Shown here piece by piece: positions 1 to 6,937 of a stretch of DNA of 17,466 nt. This DNA is from Actinomycetes bacterium (GTDB taxonomy: Bacteria > Actinomycetota > Actinomycetes > Actinomycetales > Microbacteriaceae). A model generated the notes under the pieces. That model saw only the letters and a list, made by a program, of their open reading frames with translations. It had not been told where the DNA came from and did no database searches. A program made the translations under genes and the position numbers. The DNA lies in the NCBI GenBank assembly GCA_023450335.1, contig JAEXHA010000106.1, positions 1-17,466 on the forward strand, written 5' to 3'. How positions within the stretch are numbered: position 1 is the stretch's first letter; every line of letters starts with the position of its first letter.

Positions 1-655
1 TCCCTGGCGCGAACGGCTGCGCGCGCTGCCTGTGTTCGGCCCGGCGCTGCCCCGTTTCACGCCCGAAGCCGCGCCGGACGATCCGCGCGACCTGTTCCAA
101 GGATGGCTGGAGGAGGCCATCGGCGCCGGGATCAGCGCCCCGCATGCCGCGACGCTGTCGACCGCGAGCGCAGACGGGGAGGTCAGTGGCCGCACGCTGA
201 TCCTCAAGGACGTCGATGAGCGCGGCTGGTGGTTCGCGACCCGCACTGACGGCCGGAAGGCGGTCGACCTGCGCGAGAACCCGCGTGCGGCGATGACATT
301 CTTCTGGCGCGGGCAGGGACGGCAGGTGCGATTGGCGGGCACGGTCATCGATGCCGGCCGCGAAGCAGCTGCCGCGGACTTCCGTGCGCGGCCCGTGCAC
401 TCGCGCGCCGCCGCCATCGTGGGCACGCAGAGCGCCGCGCTCGAATCGCGCGCGGCGTACGCGACGGCTTTCGCCGCCGCCGAAGCCGATGTCCTCGCCC
501 ACCCCGACCGCACCCCGGAGACGTGGGCCGCCTTCATCGTGCAGGCGGTCGAGATCGAGTTCTGGTCGACGACGCCCGACGCCGGGCACATCCGCCTCGC
601 CTACCGCCGTGACGGCGAGCACGCCCCGTGGCGCCGCGGCCTATTGTGGCCGTGA
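1..655 (+). CDS. Pyridoxamine 5'-phosphate oxidase-like FMN flavoprotein, 5' end cut by the window
   Basis: This is the C-terminal ~217 codons of a PNPOx-fold protein. The frame is open from base 2 without a stop, and the residues before the GTG at 32 (PWRERLRALP) read like normal protein, so the true start lies left of the window. The diagnostic stretch is RTLILKDVDERGWWFATRTD, followed by RKAVDLRENP, AAMTFFW and RQVRLAGTV; this is the FMN-binding core of PdxH-type oxidases. The C-terminal dimerisation region is recognisable (EFWSTTPDAG...YRRDGE) but lacks the RLHDR-type motif that PdxH uses to bind pyridoxal phosphate. I therefore call it PdxH-like rather than true pdxH; it may oxidise another substrate or only bind flavin. 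Its stop overlaps the 3' end of the opposing DUF4184 gene by 15 bp, with no room for a separate terminator. Confidence 0.85.
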   Translation, partial: PWRERLRALPVFGPALPRFTPEAAPDDPRDLFQGWLEEAIGAGISAPHAATLSTASADGEVSGRTLILKDVDERGWWFATRTDGRKAVDLRENPRAAMTFFWRGQGRQVRLAGTVIDAGREAAAADFRARPVHSRAAAIVGTQSAALESRAAYATAFAAAEADVLAHPDRTPETWAAFIVQAVEIEFWSTTPDAGHIRLAYRRDGEHAPWRRGLLWP

Positions 656-1453
656 GCGGCGCCGCGTCCACTGTACGAAGACACACAGCGCGACCGTGAG
701 CACACCCCACACCGCGCACGCGGGCGGCAAGACGAGGTAGGCCAGGTGCGGCGGGGTCCACGTCGCCGTGAACGGGCCGCGCGCCGCCCACCCCACCAGC
801 CACGCCGCCAGCAGGATCAGCGGCAACGCCAGCCACCACGCCACCCGCACCCAACCGGGCAGGACGCGAGTGAAGGATGCCGGGGTGCGGCGTACCAGCC
901 ACACCAGCGCCCACGCGGCGATGACGACCAGCCCACCCACGCTCGACGCGTACTGCAGCCACTTGTAGCCCGGCAGCGGTCCCCACGACGCGGCCAGGCC
1001 CGGAATCAACTCGAGGCCCCAACGTCCCTCGTGCGTGAAGGCGTCCCAGGCGATGTGCGACAGGACGCCCAGCAGCAGCGATGCTGCCAGCAGCACCGCG
1101 AACAGGCCGCTGTCTTGCCGGAGGCGGCGGCTGTCGCCGGCGCGCGGACGGTGCAGCGTGGCCACGATGCCCAGGCCCGTGGCATCCCATTCGGCGGGCA
1201 GCCGCGCCGAGAGCCAGCCCGGGCCGAGTTCGCGCACGGCCGGACGCAGCACGACCCACCACACCAGCAGCAGGCCGAGCGCCACCAGCGCGGTGAGAGT
1301 CGCGTTGGCGTGGGTCAGCGCGTAGGTCAGCGGCGTGCCGCGGACGAACAGCGGCAGATCGGGTGCCATCGCACCGACGGCGATCGCCGCCGGGATCAGC
1401 GGCGTGCGTACGAACGGCAGCGCGACGACGGCGTGGCTGGGCGTGAACGGCAC
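641..1453 (-). CDS. DUF4184 family integral membrane protein
   Basis: A 270-aa polytopic membrane protein. The N-terminus MPFTPSHAVVALPF followed by AVGAMAPDLPLF is the hallmark of the DUF4184 family, whose conserved His and Asp residues recall metal-dependent membrane hydrolases; biochemical function is unknown. A second conserved patch, HIAWDAFTHEGRWG, carries His/Asp/Thr-His-Glu residues. About six or seven hydrophobic segments are visible, and the tail is basic (WTRRRSRP). The start is the GTG at 1453, preceded at 7 nt by a GAGG Shine-Dalgarno sequence (minus strand, 1461-1464). That SD marks it as a distal gene rather than a leaderless one. It follows tyrS by 38 nt on the same strand, so it is probably co-transcribed by read-through past a small GC hairpin. 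The stop (TAG) lies inside the end of the opposing flavoprotein gene. Confidence 0.82.
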   Translation of the reverse strand: MPFTPSHAVVALPFVRTPLIPAAIAVGAMAPDLPLFVRGTPLTYALTHANATLTALVALGLLLVWWVVLRPAVRELGPGWLSARLPAEWDATGLGIVATLHRPRAGDSRRLRQDSGLFAVLLAASLLLGVLSHIAWDAFTHEGRWGLELIPGLAASWGPLPGYKWLQYASSVGGLVVIAAWALVWLVRRTPASFTRVLPGWVRVAWWLALPLILLAAWLVGWAARGPFTATWTPPHLAYLVLPPACAVWGVLTVALCVFVQWTRRRSRPQ

Positions 1454-1476
1454 AGGTCACCCTCGCAGCGGTCGGT

Positions 1477-1490
1477 CCCGCCGTGGCGGG
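1477..1490 (-). terminator. GC hairpin between tyrS and the DUF4184 gene
   Basis: Just after the tyrS stop the minus strand reads CCCGC-CACG-GCGGG, a 5-bp all-GC stem with a 4-nt loop. There is no T-run after it, so it is more likely a partial terminator or an RNA-stabilising hairpin than a full intrinsic terminator. It would lower expression of the downstream DUF4184 gene relative to tyrS. Confidence 0.35.
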
Positions 1491-1491
1491 G

Positions 1492-2811
1492 TCACTGCCC
1501 TGCGACGAACAGTCCGGCGAGGGTCTTCTTGCCGCGGCGCAGCACCGAGACGCCGCCGGGCAGTGCACCGGTCACCGTCGCGGTGTCGTCGGTGACCTTG
1601 ACGCCATCCAGCGAGACACCCCCCTGTCCGATCGCGCGGCGCGCGTCGCTCAGGCTGGCGGACAGCCCGGTGTCGACGAGGGCCTGCACGACCGAGGCAC
1701 CGGCATCCACCTGCGCGTTCGGGAGCTCTTCGAGCGCCGTGCGCAGCGTCGCCGCATCGAGCGCCGTCAGATCGCCCTGCCCGAACAATGCCTCGGAGGC
1801 TGCGATGACCGCGGCTGTCGCCTCGGGACCGTGCACGGTCGTGGTCACTTCGAGGGCGAGGCGCTTCTGCGCGGCGCGGCGGAACGGCTCGTCGGCCACG
1901 AGCTGCGCGTACTGCTCGATCTCGGCGCGCGTGAGGAAGGTGAAGACCTTCAGGCGGGAGATCACATCGGCATCGTCGGTGTTGAGCCAGAACTGGTACA
2001 TCCGGTACGGGCTGCACATGGCAGGGTCGAGCCAGATCGCGTTGCCTTCGCTCTTGCCGAACTTCGTACCGTCACTGTTGGTGATCAGCGGCGTGCCGAT
2101 GGCGTGGGCCGAGACGCCCTCGACGCGGTGGACGAGGTCGGTGCCACTGGTGAGGTTGCCCCACTGGTCGCTGCCACCGGTCTGCAGCACGCAGTCGTAC
2201 TCGCGGTACAGCTCGAGGAAGTCCAGGCCCTGCAGGATCTGATAGCTGAACTCGGTGTAGCTGATGCCGGCATCCGAGTTCAGGCGCGCGGCGACGGCGT
2301 CCTTCTTGAGCATCGTGCCCACGCGGTAGTGCTTGCCGATCTCACGCAGGAAGTCGATCGCGCTCAGCGGCGCGGTCCAGTCGAGGTTGTTGACCATGCG
2401 CGCGGCGTTGTCGCCCTCGAAGCTGAGGAACCGCTCGACCTGCGAACGGAGGGCTCCCACCCACTCGGCCACGGTGTCCTTCGTGTTGAGGGTGCGCTCG
2501 GCCGAGGGTCGCGGGTCGCCGATGAGCCCGGTCGAGCCGCCGACCAGCCCGAGCGGCTTGTGGCCGGCGAGCTGGAGGCGACGCAGCAGGAGAAGCTGCA
2601 CGAGGTTGCCCAGGTGCAGGCTCGGCGCGGTCGGATCGAACCCGCAGTAGTACGTGATCGGCTCGCCGCCCAGCAGCGCGCGCAGCGCCGCCTCGTCCGT
2701 GGACACGTGCACCAGGCCACGCCAGACGATCTCATCCCACACGTTCTCGAAGGTGGGATCGTTGGCGGGCGTCAGGGCACTCGCGGTGGCGCTCACGACG
2801 GGTTCAGACAC
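1492..2811 (-). CDS. tyrS: Tyrosyl-tRNA synthetase (class I, TyrRS)
   Basis: 439 aa, normal length for bacterial TyrRS, which charges tRNA-Tyr with tyrosine through tyrosyl-adenylate. Class I landmarks are present: the HIGH-type motif as HLGN at residues 66-69 (PSLHLGNLVQ), the tyrosine-pocket region ISYTEFSYQILQGLDFLEL around 183-201, the QTGGSDQWGN loop at 210-219, and the KMSKS-type motif as KFGKS at 250-254. The last ~65 residues (SLSDARRAIGQGGVSLDG) form an S4 RNA-binding domain. The GTG at 2811 is preferred because TAGCCT lies 7 nt upstream, the spacing seen for leaderless genes in this window. The first ~20 residues are a low-complexity extension before the conserved WDEIVWRGL helix. 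No T-box leader fits in the 102 bp upstream. Confidence 0.97.
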   Translation of the reverse strand: MSEPVVSATASALTPANDPTFENVWDEIVWRGLVHVSTDEAALRALLGGEPITYYCGFDPTAPSLHLGNLVQLLLLRRLQLAGHKPLGLVGGSTGLIGDPRPSAERTLNTKDTVAEWVGALRSQVERFLSFEGDNAARMVNNLDWTAPLSAIDFLREIGKHYRVGTMLKKDAVAARLNSDAGISYTEFSYQILQGLDFLELYREYDCVLQTGGSDQWGNLTSGTDLVHRVEGVSAHAIGTPLITNSDGTKFGKSEGNAIWLDPAMCSPYRMYQFWLNTDDADVISRLKVFTFLTRAEIEQYAQLVADEPFRRAAQKRLALEVTTTVHGPEATAAVIAASEALFGQGDLTALDAATLRTALEELPNAQVDAGASVVQALVDTGLSASLSDARRAIGQGGVSLDGVKVTDDTATVTGALPGGVSVLRRGKKTLAGLFVAGQ

Positions 2812-2818
2812 GCGCTCC

Positions 2819-2824
2819 AGGCTA
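2819..2824 (-). promoter_or_regulatory. Probable -10 element of tyrS (leaderless)
   Basis: The minus strand reads TAGCCT followed by 7 nt and the GTG start of tyrS, so transcription would begin at or next to the start codon. No convincing -35 hexamer is visible. The rest of the gap up to the aldo/keto reductase stop (2825-2913) is GC-rich and holds only a 10-bp palindrome, GCGGCGCCGC, at 2850-2859. Confidence 0.5.
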
Positions 2825-2913
2825 TCAGCGGGCGAGTGGATGCCGCGGCGCGGCGCCGCTCGGCCACGGCGGCGCGTCGGGCAGTGGCGGCGTCCGGGTG
2901 CGCGGCGTCGACG

Positions 2914-3822
2914 TCATGCGGGTGCATCCAGACGCGCCAGCTGTTCCGGGGTCAGCTCGAGCTGCATGGCGTCGAGCGCACTGTCGAGCTGGGCCACCGT
3001 GCTGGCGCCGAGGATCGGACGGATGCCGTGAGCCACCAGCCAGGACAGGACCACCTGCCCGCGGGCGGCACCGGTCTCGGCCGCGACGCTCTCCAGCGCG
3101 GCGAGTCTGCGCGTCGTCCCGGGGTGCTCGTACACCTCGTCGATGCGCTTGCGGGGATTGTCGTATGCGCCGGACAGCAAGGGCGTGTACGCCCACACCT
3201 CGAAGCCGTGCACCTCGGCGTAGTCGCGCTGCTCGTTGTCGTAGAGTCCGAACCGGTGGGAGACGCCGGCCGGCAGGGTCTCGGGGCGCGCGCGCAGGTA
3301 GGTGCTGTTGAGCTGGAACGCGTCGATCGGCATCGGGCCGCCGGCGAGCGCGCGTGCCCGCGCCCGCTCGACGAGCCATGCCGGATGATTCGATGCGCCG
3401 ACGCGGCGCACGGCACCGGAGGCGGTGAGCTCGGCGAGCGCGTCGACGGTCTGTTCGATGGGGGTGGTCCGGTCCTCCATGTGCAGCCACAGCATGTCGA
3501 CGGCGTCGACGCCGAGCCGTTCGAGACTGCCGGCGAAGGAGCCACGCACGGATCGGGCGGTGAGCCCGGAGCGTCGGGCGGGGAATGATCCCGGCCACGC
3601 GGGCTCGGCTCCCAGTTTCGTGGAGAGACGGACACGGTCGCGGATGCCGGGGCGCGCGGCGAGCCAGCGTCCGATCACGCGCTCGGAGTCTCCGCCGTGG
3701 CCGGAGTCACTCAGCCGGAAGGCGTAGTTGTCGGCGGTGTCGATCCAGACTCCGCCGCGCTCGACGAAGCGATCGAGCAGGGCGAAGGAGTCGTCCTCGT
3801 CGAGCAGGGTGCCCATAACCAT
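2914..3822 (-). CDS. Aldo/keto reductase, N-terminally short
   Basis: About 302 aa of an NAD(P)H-dependent aldo/keto reductase. Counting from the ATG at 3822, the catalytic tetrad is readable: D28 and Y33 in DTADNY, K69 in STKLG and H114 in LWLHMED. The SNHP motif and the C-terminal cofactor region (RPILGASTVAQLDSAL) are also present. Oddity: homologues normally begin with a beta-hairpin and first barrel strand of about 20 residues before the LGTMxMG-like segment. Here the frame upstream of MVMGTLLDE runs into ATTLQPGVRG, which has no start codon and does not resemble an AKR N-terminus. The ATG at 3822 (or 3816) is the only plausible nearby start, and it has no good SD or -10. The gene may be a truncated, poorly functional copy. 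It is divergent from the small coiled-coil ORF and upstream of tyrS on the same strand. Confidence 0.78.
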   Translation of the reverse strand: MVMGTLLDEDDSFALLDRFVERGGVWIDTADNYAFRLSDSGHGGDSERVIGRWLAARPGIRDRVRLSTKLGAEPAWPGSFPARRSGLTARSVRGSFAGSLERLGVDAVDMLWLHMEDRTTPIEQTVDALAELTASGAVRRVGASNHPAWLVERARARALAGGPMPIDAFQLNSTYLRARPETLPAGVSHRFGLYDNEQRDYAEVHGFEVWAYTPLLSGAYDNPRKRIDEVYEHPGTTRRLAALESVAAETGAARGQVVLSWLVAHGIRPILGASTVAQLDSALDAMQLELTPEQLARLDAPA

Positions 3823-3855
3823 CGCCCCGCGAACTCCAGGTTGCAGGGTGGTGGC

Positions 3856-4024
3856 ATGACGACCGACATGACTGCCGAGATGCGCCCGTCCCCGCTCGTC
3901 CTCGCTGCTCGAGGAGCACGCCCACGCCGTGCAACGCGACATCGACGCGCTCATCGCACAGCGCGAGCGCCTCACCGAGAAGATCGCGTGGTACCACCAG
4001 GAGATGGCGAACACTGCCGGCTGA
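3856..4024 (+). pseudogene. Small coiled-coil protein, apparent single-base frameshift
   Basis: The ATG at 3856 opens a frame reading MTTDMTAEMRPSP, which then degenerates into Arg/Ala/Pro-rich sequence. The +1 frame from about 3893 to the TGA at 4022-4024 reads as convincing protein: SSSLLEEHAHAVQRDIDAL, then IAQRERLTEKIAWYHQEM, an amphipathic coiled coil. Deleting one C from the CCCC run at 3890-3893 joins the two halves into a continuous 55-aa protein. Either the gene is frameshifted here or the base is a homopolymer sequencing error. CAGGGT lies 6 nt before the ATG, a weak match to the leaderless -10 used elsewhere in the window. I do not recognise a named family. The segment lies divergently upstream of the truncated aldo/keto reductase. 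Confidence 0.55.
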
Positions 4025-4098
4025 GCCGGTGACGCGCACTGTCCCCGGCCACGGTGTCGCGCCCGTGAGGCGTCGGATCGGCGTGCCACACTGGCGCA

Positions 4099-4689
4099 AT
4101 GGTGCTGAACCCTGATGTCCTGCTCACGGCGATGCTGTCGATCTTCTTGTTCCTGGCGCTGTGCGGGGTACTGGTGCTGGCGATCGTGAACCTGCGCACG
4201 CCGACGACGGTCCCCCTCGCGGTCGCCGCGGGGCTGCTCGTGCTCGCCACGACCGTCACGGCCATCGCGCCGGTGAACATCACGGCCATCATGGGGCTCA
4301 TCGTCGCCGTGCTCGCGATCACCGTCGCGGTGGTCGGCGGCAATCCGGTCACGCGGCGCGCGCTGGCGTTGGCCACGGGCGGTCGGGTGCGCGAGACGGC
4401 GGACGGCGGCATCCTGCTGCCTACGCCACGCCGCGATGATGACCCGAGCGAGATGGAGCCCCTGATGCGCGGCGGCACCACGATCGGGTACCTGGAGCGG
4501 CTGGCGGTGACCATCGGCATCATCGCGGGGTTCCCCGAGGCGATCGCGGTCGTGGTGGCCGTCAAGGGCATCGGCCGGTTCTCAGAGCTGGCGACGTCGG
4601 AGGCACGGGAGCGCTTCATCATCGGCACGCTGGCCAGCCTGGTGTGGGCGTGCATCGCCGGCGCGCTGGCGCGACTCGCAATCTGGTGA
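4099..4689 (+). CDS. Small membrane protein, similar to the C-terminal half of DUF3307 proteins
   Basis: 196 aa. Transmembrane segments are visible at about 8-32, 38-57 and 60-80, then a hydrophilic stretch (85-127, with RRDDDPSEME), then two more segments around 134-157 and 173-194. The C-terminal pattern, IGYLERLAVTIG...FPEAIAVVVAVKGIGRFSEL...FIIGTLASLVWA, resembles the end of DUF3307 proteins, which are often encoded beside SatD-family genes. The neighbour here is a SatD protein, which supports the link, although the two genes converge with only 6 bp between stops instead of forming an operon. The ATG at 4099 is used; CACACT 6 nt upstream is an imperfect -10, so leaderless transcription is possible. 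Function unknown, and the family assignment is from memory of the motif. The 74 bp before the gene (4025-4098) contain nothing else evident. Confidence 0.75.
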   Translation: MVLNPDVLLTAMLSIFLFLALCGVLVLAIVNLRTPTTVPLAVAAGLLVLATTVTAIAPVNITAIMGLIVAVLAITVAVVGGNPVTRRALALATGGRVRETADGGILLPTPRRDDDPSEMEPLMRGGTTIGYLERLAVTIGIIAGFPEAIAVVVAVKGIGRFSELATSEARERFIIGTLASLVWACIAGALARLAIW

Positions 4690-4695
4690 GGCCGG

Positions 4696-5346
4696 TCAGC
4701 CGCGCAGCTGGCGGAACCCCTCGACGACCGCCGAGGCGCCGCCTGAGGCGAGGGCCTGCGAGACCGCCGACTGGGTGATGCCCTCCTCGGCGGCAAGGTC
4801 GCGCTGGGTGCGCCCCAGGCACCGGCCGTAGGTGAGACGCCGGGTCCGCTCGCTCATGGCGACGACGAGCTCGTCGCGTGCCAGCAGATAGGCGTTCGCG
4901 CGGCGCACGGCCTCGTGGATGCGGTCGGGCGATGCGGCGGCGGCCGCGACCCAGGTGCGCGCATTCGGCGCGCGGCGCTGCTGCAGGTCGTGCAGATGCT
5001 CGATCGCCTCGCGCGCCGCCCACCACCCCGGCCCCTCAGGGATGTCGCCGCTCACGGCGGGGATGGTGCCGATCTCGCCCATCCCCAGTCCGAACCGGCA
5101 CTCCACGCCCTCGGGCAGGGCGAGCTGCAGCAGCAGGAGCGCGGCCAGCGCCTCGTCGAGCCCCGGATACACCGCCTGCTGCTCGTCACCCACCGTGGGT
5201 CGCAGCGGCCGTACCGCGAGCGGCAGGTCCTGTTCGACCCGCGCGATGGCATCGTCGAGCGCCCGCTGCGCCGCGGCGCGATCGTCGAGGCGTCGCGAGC
5301 CGATGATGTCGGCGGTGACAGCGATGGCGTCGGCCCTGGCATCCAT
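4696..5346 (-). CDS. SatD family protein with C-terminal helix-turn-helix
   Basis: 216 aa. The N-terminal VTADIIGSRRL (10-20) and TVGDEQQAVYPGL (51-63) are the two signature blocks of the SatD family; the second resembles the GDE-type loop of cyclase/GGDEF palm folds, though no activity can be claimed. The middle carries FGLGMGEIGTI and GPGWWAAREAIEHL. Residues 180-199 (TQRDLAAEEGITQSAVSQAL) form a textbook helix-turn-helix, so the protein probably binds DNA. The ATG at 5346 follows TACGCT at 6 nt, giving a leaderless start. The promoter is covered by two related inverted repeats, which suggests autoregulation. It converges on the small membrane protein gene. In streptococci satD lies in a secretion/acid-tolerance locus; the role here is unknown. 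Confidence 0.82.
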   Translation of the reverse strand: MDARADAIAVTADIIGSRRLDDRAAAQRALDDAIARVEQDLPLAVRPLRPTVGDEQQAVYPGLDEALAALLLLQLALPEGVECRFGLGMGEIGTIPAVSGDIPEGPGWWAAREAIEHLHDLQQRRAPNARTWVAAAAASPDRIHEAVRRANAYLLARDELVVAMSERTRRLTYGRCLGRTQRDLAAEEGITQSAVSQALASGGASAVVEGFRQLRG

Positions 5347-5349
5347 ATG

Positions 5350-5366
5350 ATCAGCGTATCACTGAT
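5350..5366 (-). promoter_or_regulatory. Operator 1 overlapping the satD-family -10 (TACGCT)
   Basis: A perfect inverted repeat, ATCAG-N7-CTGAT, in an AT-rich patch immediately upstream of the SatD ATG. It overlaps the minus-strand -10 hexamer TACGCT (5353-5358), which is 6 nt from the start codon. A protein bound here would block RNA polymerase. A matching site lies with its centre 28 bp further upstream. Confidence 0.5.
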
Positions 5367-5375
5367 GTTATAAAC

Positions 5376-5396
5376 AGATAAGGTTCTGACTTATCT
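5376..5396 (-). promoter_or_regulatory. Operator 2 upstream of satD-family gene (AGATAAG-N7-CTTATCT)
   Basis: A perfect 7-bp inverted repeat with a 7-nt spacer. Its core, ATAAG-N7-CTTAT, has the same geometry as operator 1 (ATCAG-N7-CTGAT), giving a shared AT(A/C)AG-N7-CT(T/G)AT pattern. It sits where the -35 region of the SatD promoter would be. It could also form a weak AT-rich hairpin after argH, but it has no U-tract, so a protein-binding site is more likely. The rest of the gap holds an 8-bp palindrome, CTGATCAG, at 5418-5425, overlapping the argH stop. Confidence 0.5.
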
Positions 5397-5421
5397 TTTC
5401 ATCACAGAAGGTGTCTGCTGA

Positions 5422-6852
5422 TCAGAGGCCGAGAGCGTGGGCGGCATTCTGTGCGCGGGCGGTGAGCTCTGCGCGCTGCTCGGTCACGCGCACCGGCGCG
5501 GTACCCCCGGTGCCGGCGCGGCTGGCGACGGAACCCTCGATCGTGAGGACTTCGCGCACCTCCGGGACAAGGTGGCTCGAGACCTCCGCCAGGAGCGCGT
5601 CACTGGCATCCTCGAGGCCGATCCCCCGTTGCTCGCATGCCTGCACGAGCGCGCCGGAGATCTCGTGGGCATCACGGAAAGGCACGCCGCGTTTGACGAG
5701 CCATTCGGCCACGTCGGTGGCCAGGGAGAAGCCTTCGGGGGCGAGGGCCGCCATACGGGCGACGTGGAAGCGCAGGGTCGCCACCATCCCGGCGAAGGCG
5801 GGAAGGACGACTTCGAGGGTGGTGACCGAATCGAAGATCGGTTCTTTGTCCTCTTGCAGGTCGCGGTTGTAGGCAACCGGCAGCGCCTTGAGCGTCGCGA
5901 GGAGCCCCGTGAGATTGCCGATGAGACGCCCGGCCTTGCCGCGGGCGAGTTCGGCGATGTCGGGGTTCTTCTTCTGCGGCATGATGCTCGAGCCGGTCGA
6001 ATAGCCGTCGTCGAGGGTGACGAATCCGAACTCGCGGGTGTTCCAGATGATGATGTCTTCGGCGAACCGCGACAGGTCGACGCCGATCTGCGCGGCGATG
6101 AACGCGAACTCGGCCACGACGTCGCGGGCGGCAGTGCCGTCGAGCGAGTTCTCGGCGGGCCGATCGAAACCGAGCTCGGCGGCGACCAGCTGCGGGTCCA
6201 GGCCGAGGGTCGCGCCGGCCAGGGCTCCGCCGCCGTACGGCGAGACGCGGGCGCGGACCGCCCAGTCACGCAGCCGCTCGAGGTCGCGCACGAGCGGCCA
6301 GGCGTGGGCTTGGAGGTGGTGGGCGAGCAGGATCGGCTGGGCGTGCTGCAGGTGAGTGCGCCCCGGCATGATCGCCTCGGGGTGGGCCTCGGCCTGTGCC
6401 ACGATGGCGTCGACGACCCGCAGGATGTCGCGGGCGATCACCCGGGCGTGGTCGAGCAGGTACATGCGCACGAGCGTCGCGATCTGGTCGTTGCGACTGC
6501 GGCCGGCGCGGAGCTTGCCGCCGAGTTCGGGACCGATCTCGGCGATCAGGGCCGCTTCGAGGGCGCCGTGGACGTCTTCGTCTTCGGGCTGGGCCACGAG
6601 GGACCCGTCCTGCACGCCGCGTGCCAGGGCGTCCAGCCCGCCGTGCATGCGCGCCTCCTCGTCTGCGGTGAGATACCCGGCGGCGGCGAGCGCCTTGGCG
6701 TGCGCGTGAGAACCGGCGAGGTCGTAGAGCGCGAGTGCCCAGTCGAAATGCGTGGACTTGCTCAGCGCCGCCAGTTCGGGCGACGGCCCGGTGGCGAATC
6801 GCGCGCCCCACAGTGCGCCTTCGTTCGTGCCGTGTGCGTCTGGTTCAGTCAC
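5422..6852 (-). CDS. argH: Argininosuccinate lyase
   Basis: 476 aa, full length for the fumarase/aspartase superfamily enzyme that splits argininosuccinate into arginine and fumarate, the last step of arginine synthesis. Diagnostic segments: RAGRSRNDQIATLVRMYL around 116-133, MPGRTHLQHAQP at 162-173 with the catalytic His, and the superfamily signature GSSIMPQKKNP at 287-297, whose flexible loop supplies the catalytic Ser. LKALPVAYNRDLQEDKEP also matches the family. The GTG at 6852 is chosen because TAGGCT lies exactly 6 nt upstream. The gene is separated from argF by a membrane protein gene and has its own promoter, so it is not in the same obligate transcript as argCJBDF. argG, which makes its substrate, is not in this window. 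Confidence 0.97.
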   Translation of the reverse strand: MTEPDAHGTNEGALWGARFATGPSPELAALSKSTHFDWALALYDLAGSHAHAKALAAAGYLTADEEARMHGGLDALARGVQDGSLVAQPEDEDVHGALEAALIAEIGPELGGKLRAGRSRNDQIATLVRMYLLDHARVIARDILRVVDAIVAQAEAHPEAIMPGRTHLQHAQPILLAHHLQAHAWPLVRDLERLRDWAVRARVSPYGGGALAGATLGLDPQLVAAELGFDRPAENSLDGTAARDVVAEFAFIAAQIGVDLSRFAEDIIIWNTREFGFVTLDDGYSTGSSIMPQKKNPDIAELARGKAGRLIGNLTGLLATLKALPVAYNRDLQEDKEPIFDSVTTLEVVLPAFAGMVATLRFHVARMAALAPEGFSLATDVAEWLVKRGVPFRDAHEISGALVQACEQRGIGLEDASDALLAEVSSHLVPEVREVLTIEGSVASRAGTGGTAPVRVTEQRAELTARAQNAAHALGL

Positions 6853-6858
6853 CGGACC

Positions 6859-6864
6859 AGCCTA
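6859..6864 (-). promoter_or_regulatory. Probable -10 element of argH (leaderless)
   Basis: TAGGCT-N6-GTG on the minus strand, the same hexamer and spacing as at the ABC ATPase gene (17163-17168). It lies in the 85-bp gap after the DUF418-type gene. No -35 consensus was seen. Confidence 0.55.
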
Positions 6865-6937
6865 GCGTCGTGGTGCGGGGCGCCTGGCAGCGCGAACGTC
6901 CGAGCGCCAGCGGTGGCCCAACGCAGGCGGGCGCGGC

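Noticed and set aside
2712..2913. T-box leader upstream of tyrS
   Set aside because: The gap is only about 100 bp, holds no T-box sequence, and the -10 abuts the start codon.
746..3588. Long plus-strand open frames opposite the DUF4184, tyrS and aldo/keto reductase genes
   Set aside because: They are antisense to well-supported genes and rich in Arg, Ala, Pro, Gln and His, as expected from GC-biased third positions; no domain is recognisable.
5376..5400. AGATAAG/CTTATCT as an intrinsic terminator for argH
   Set aside because: The stem is AT-rich and weak and lacks a U-tract; its match to the second repeat over the SatD promoter makes an operator more likely.
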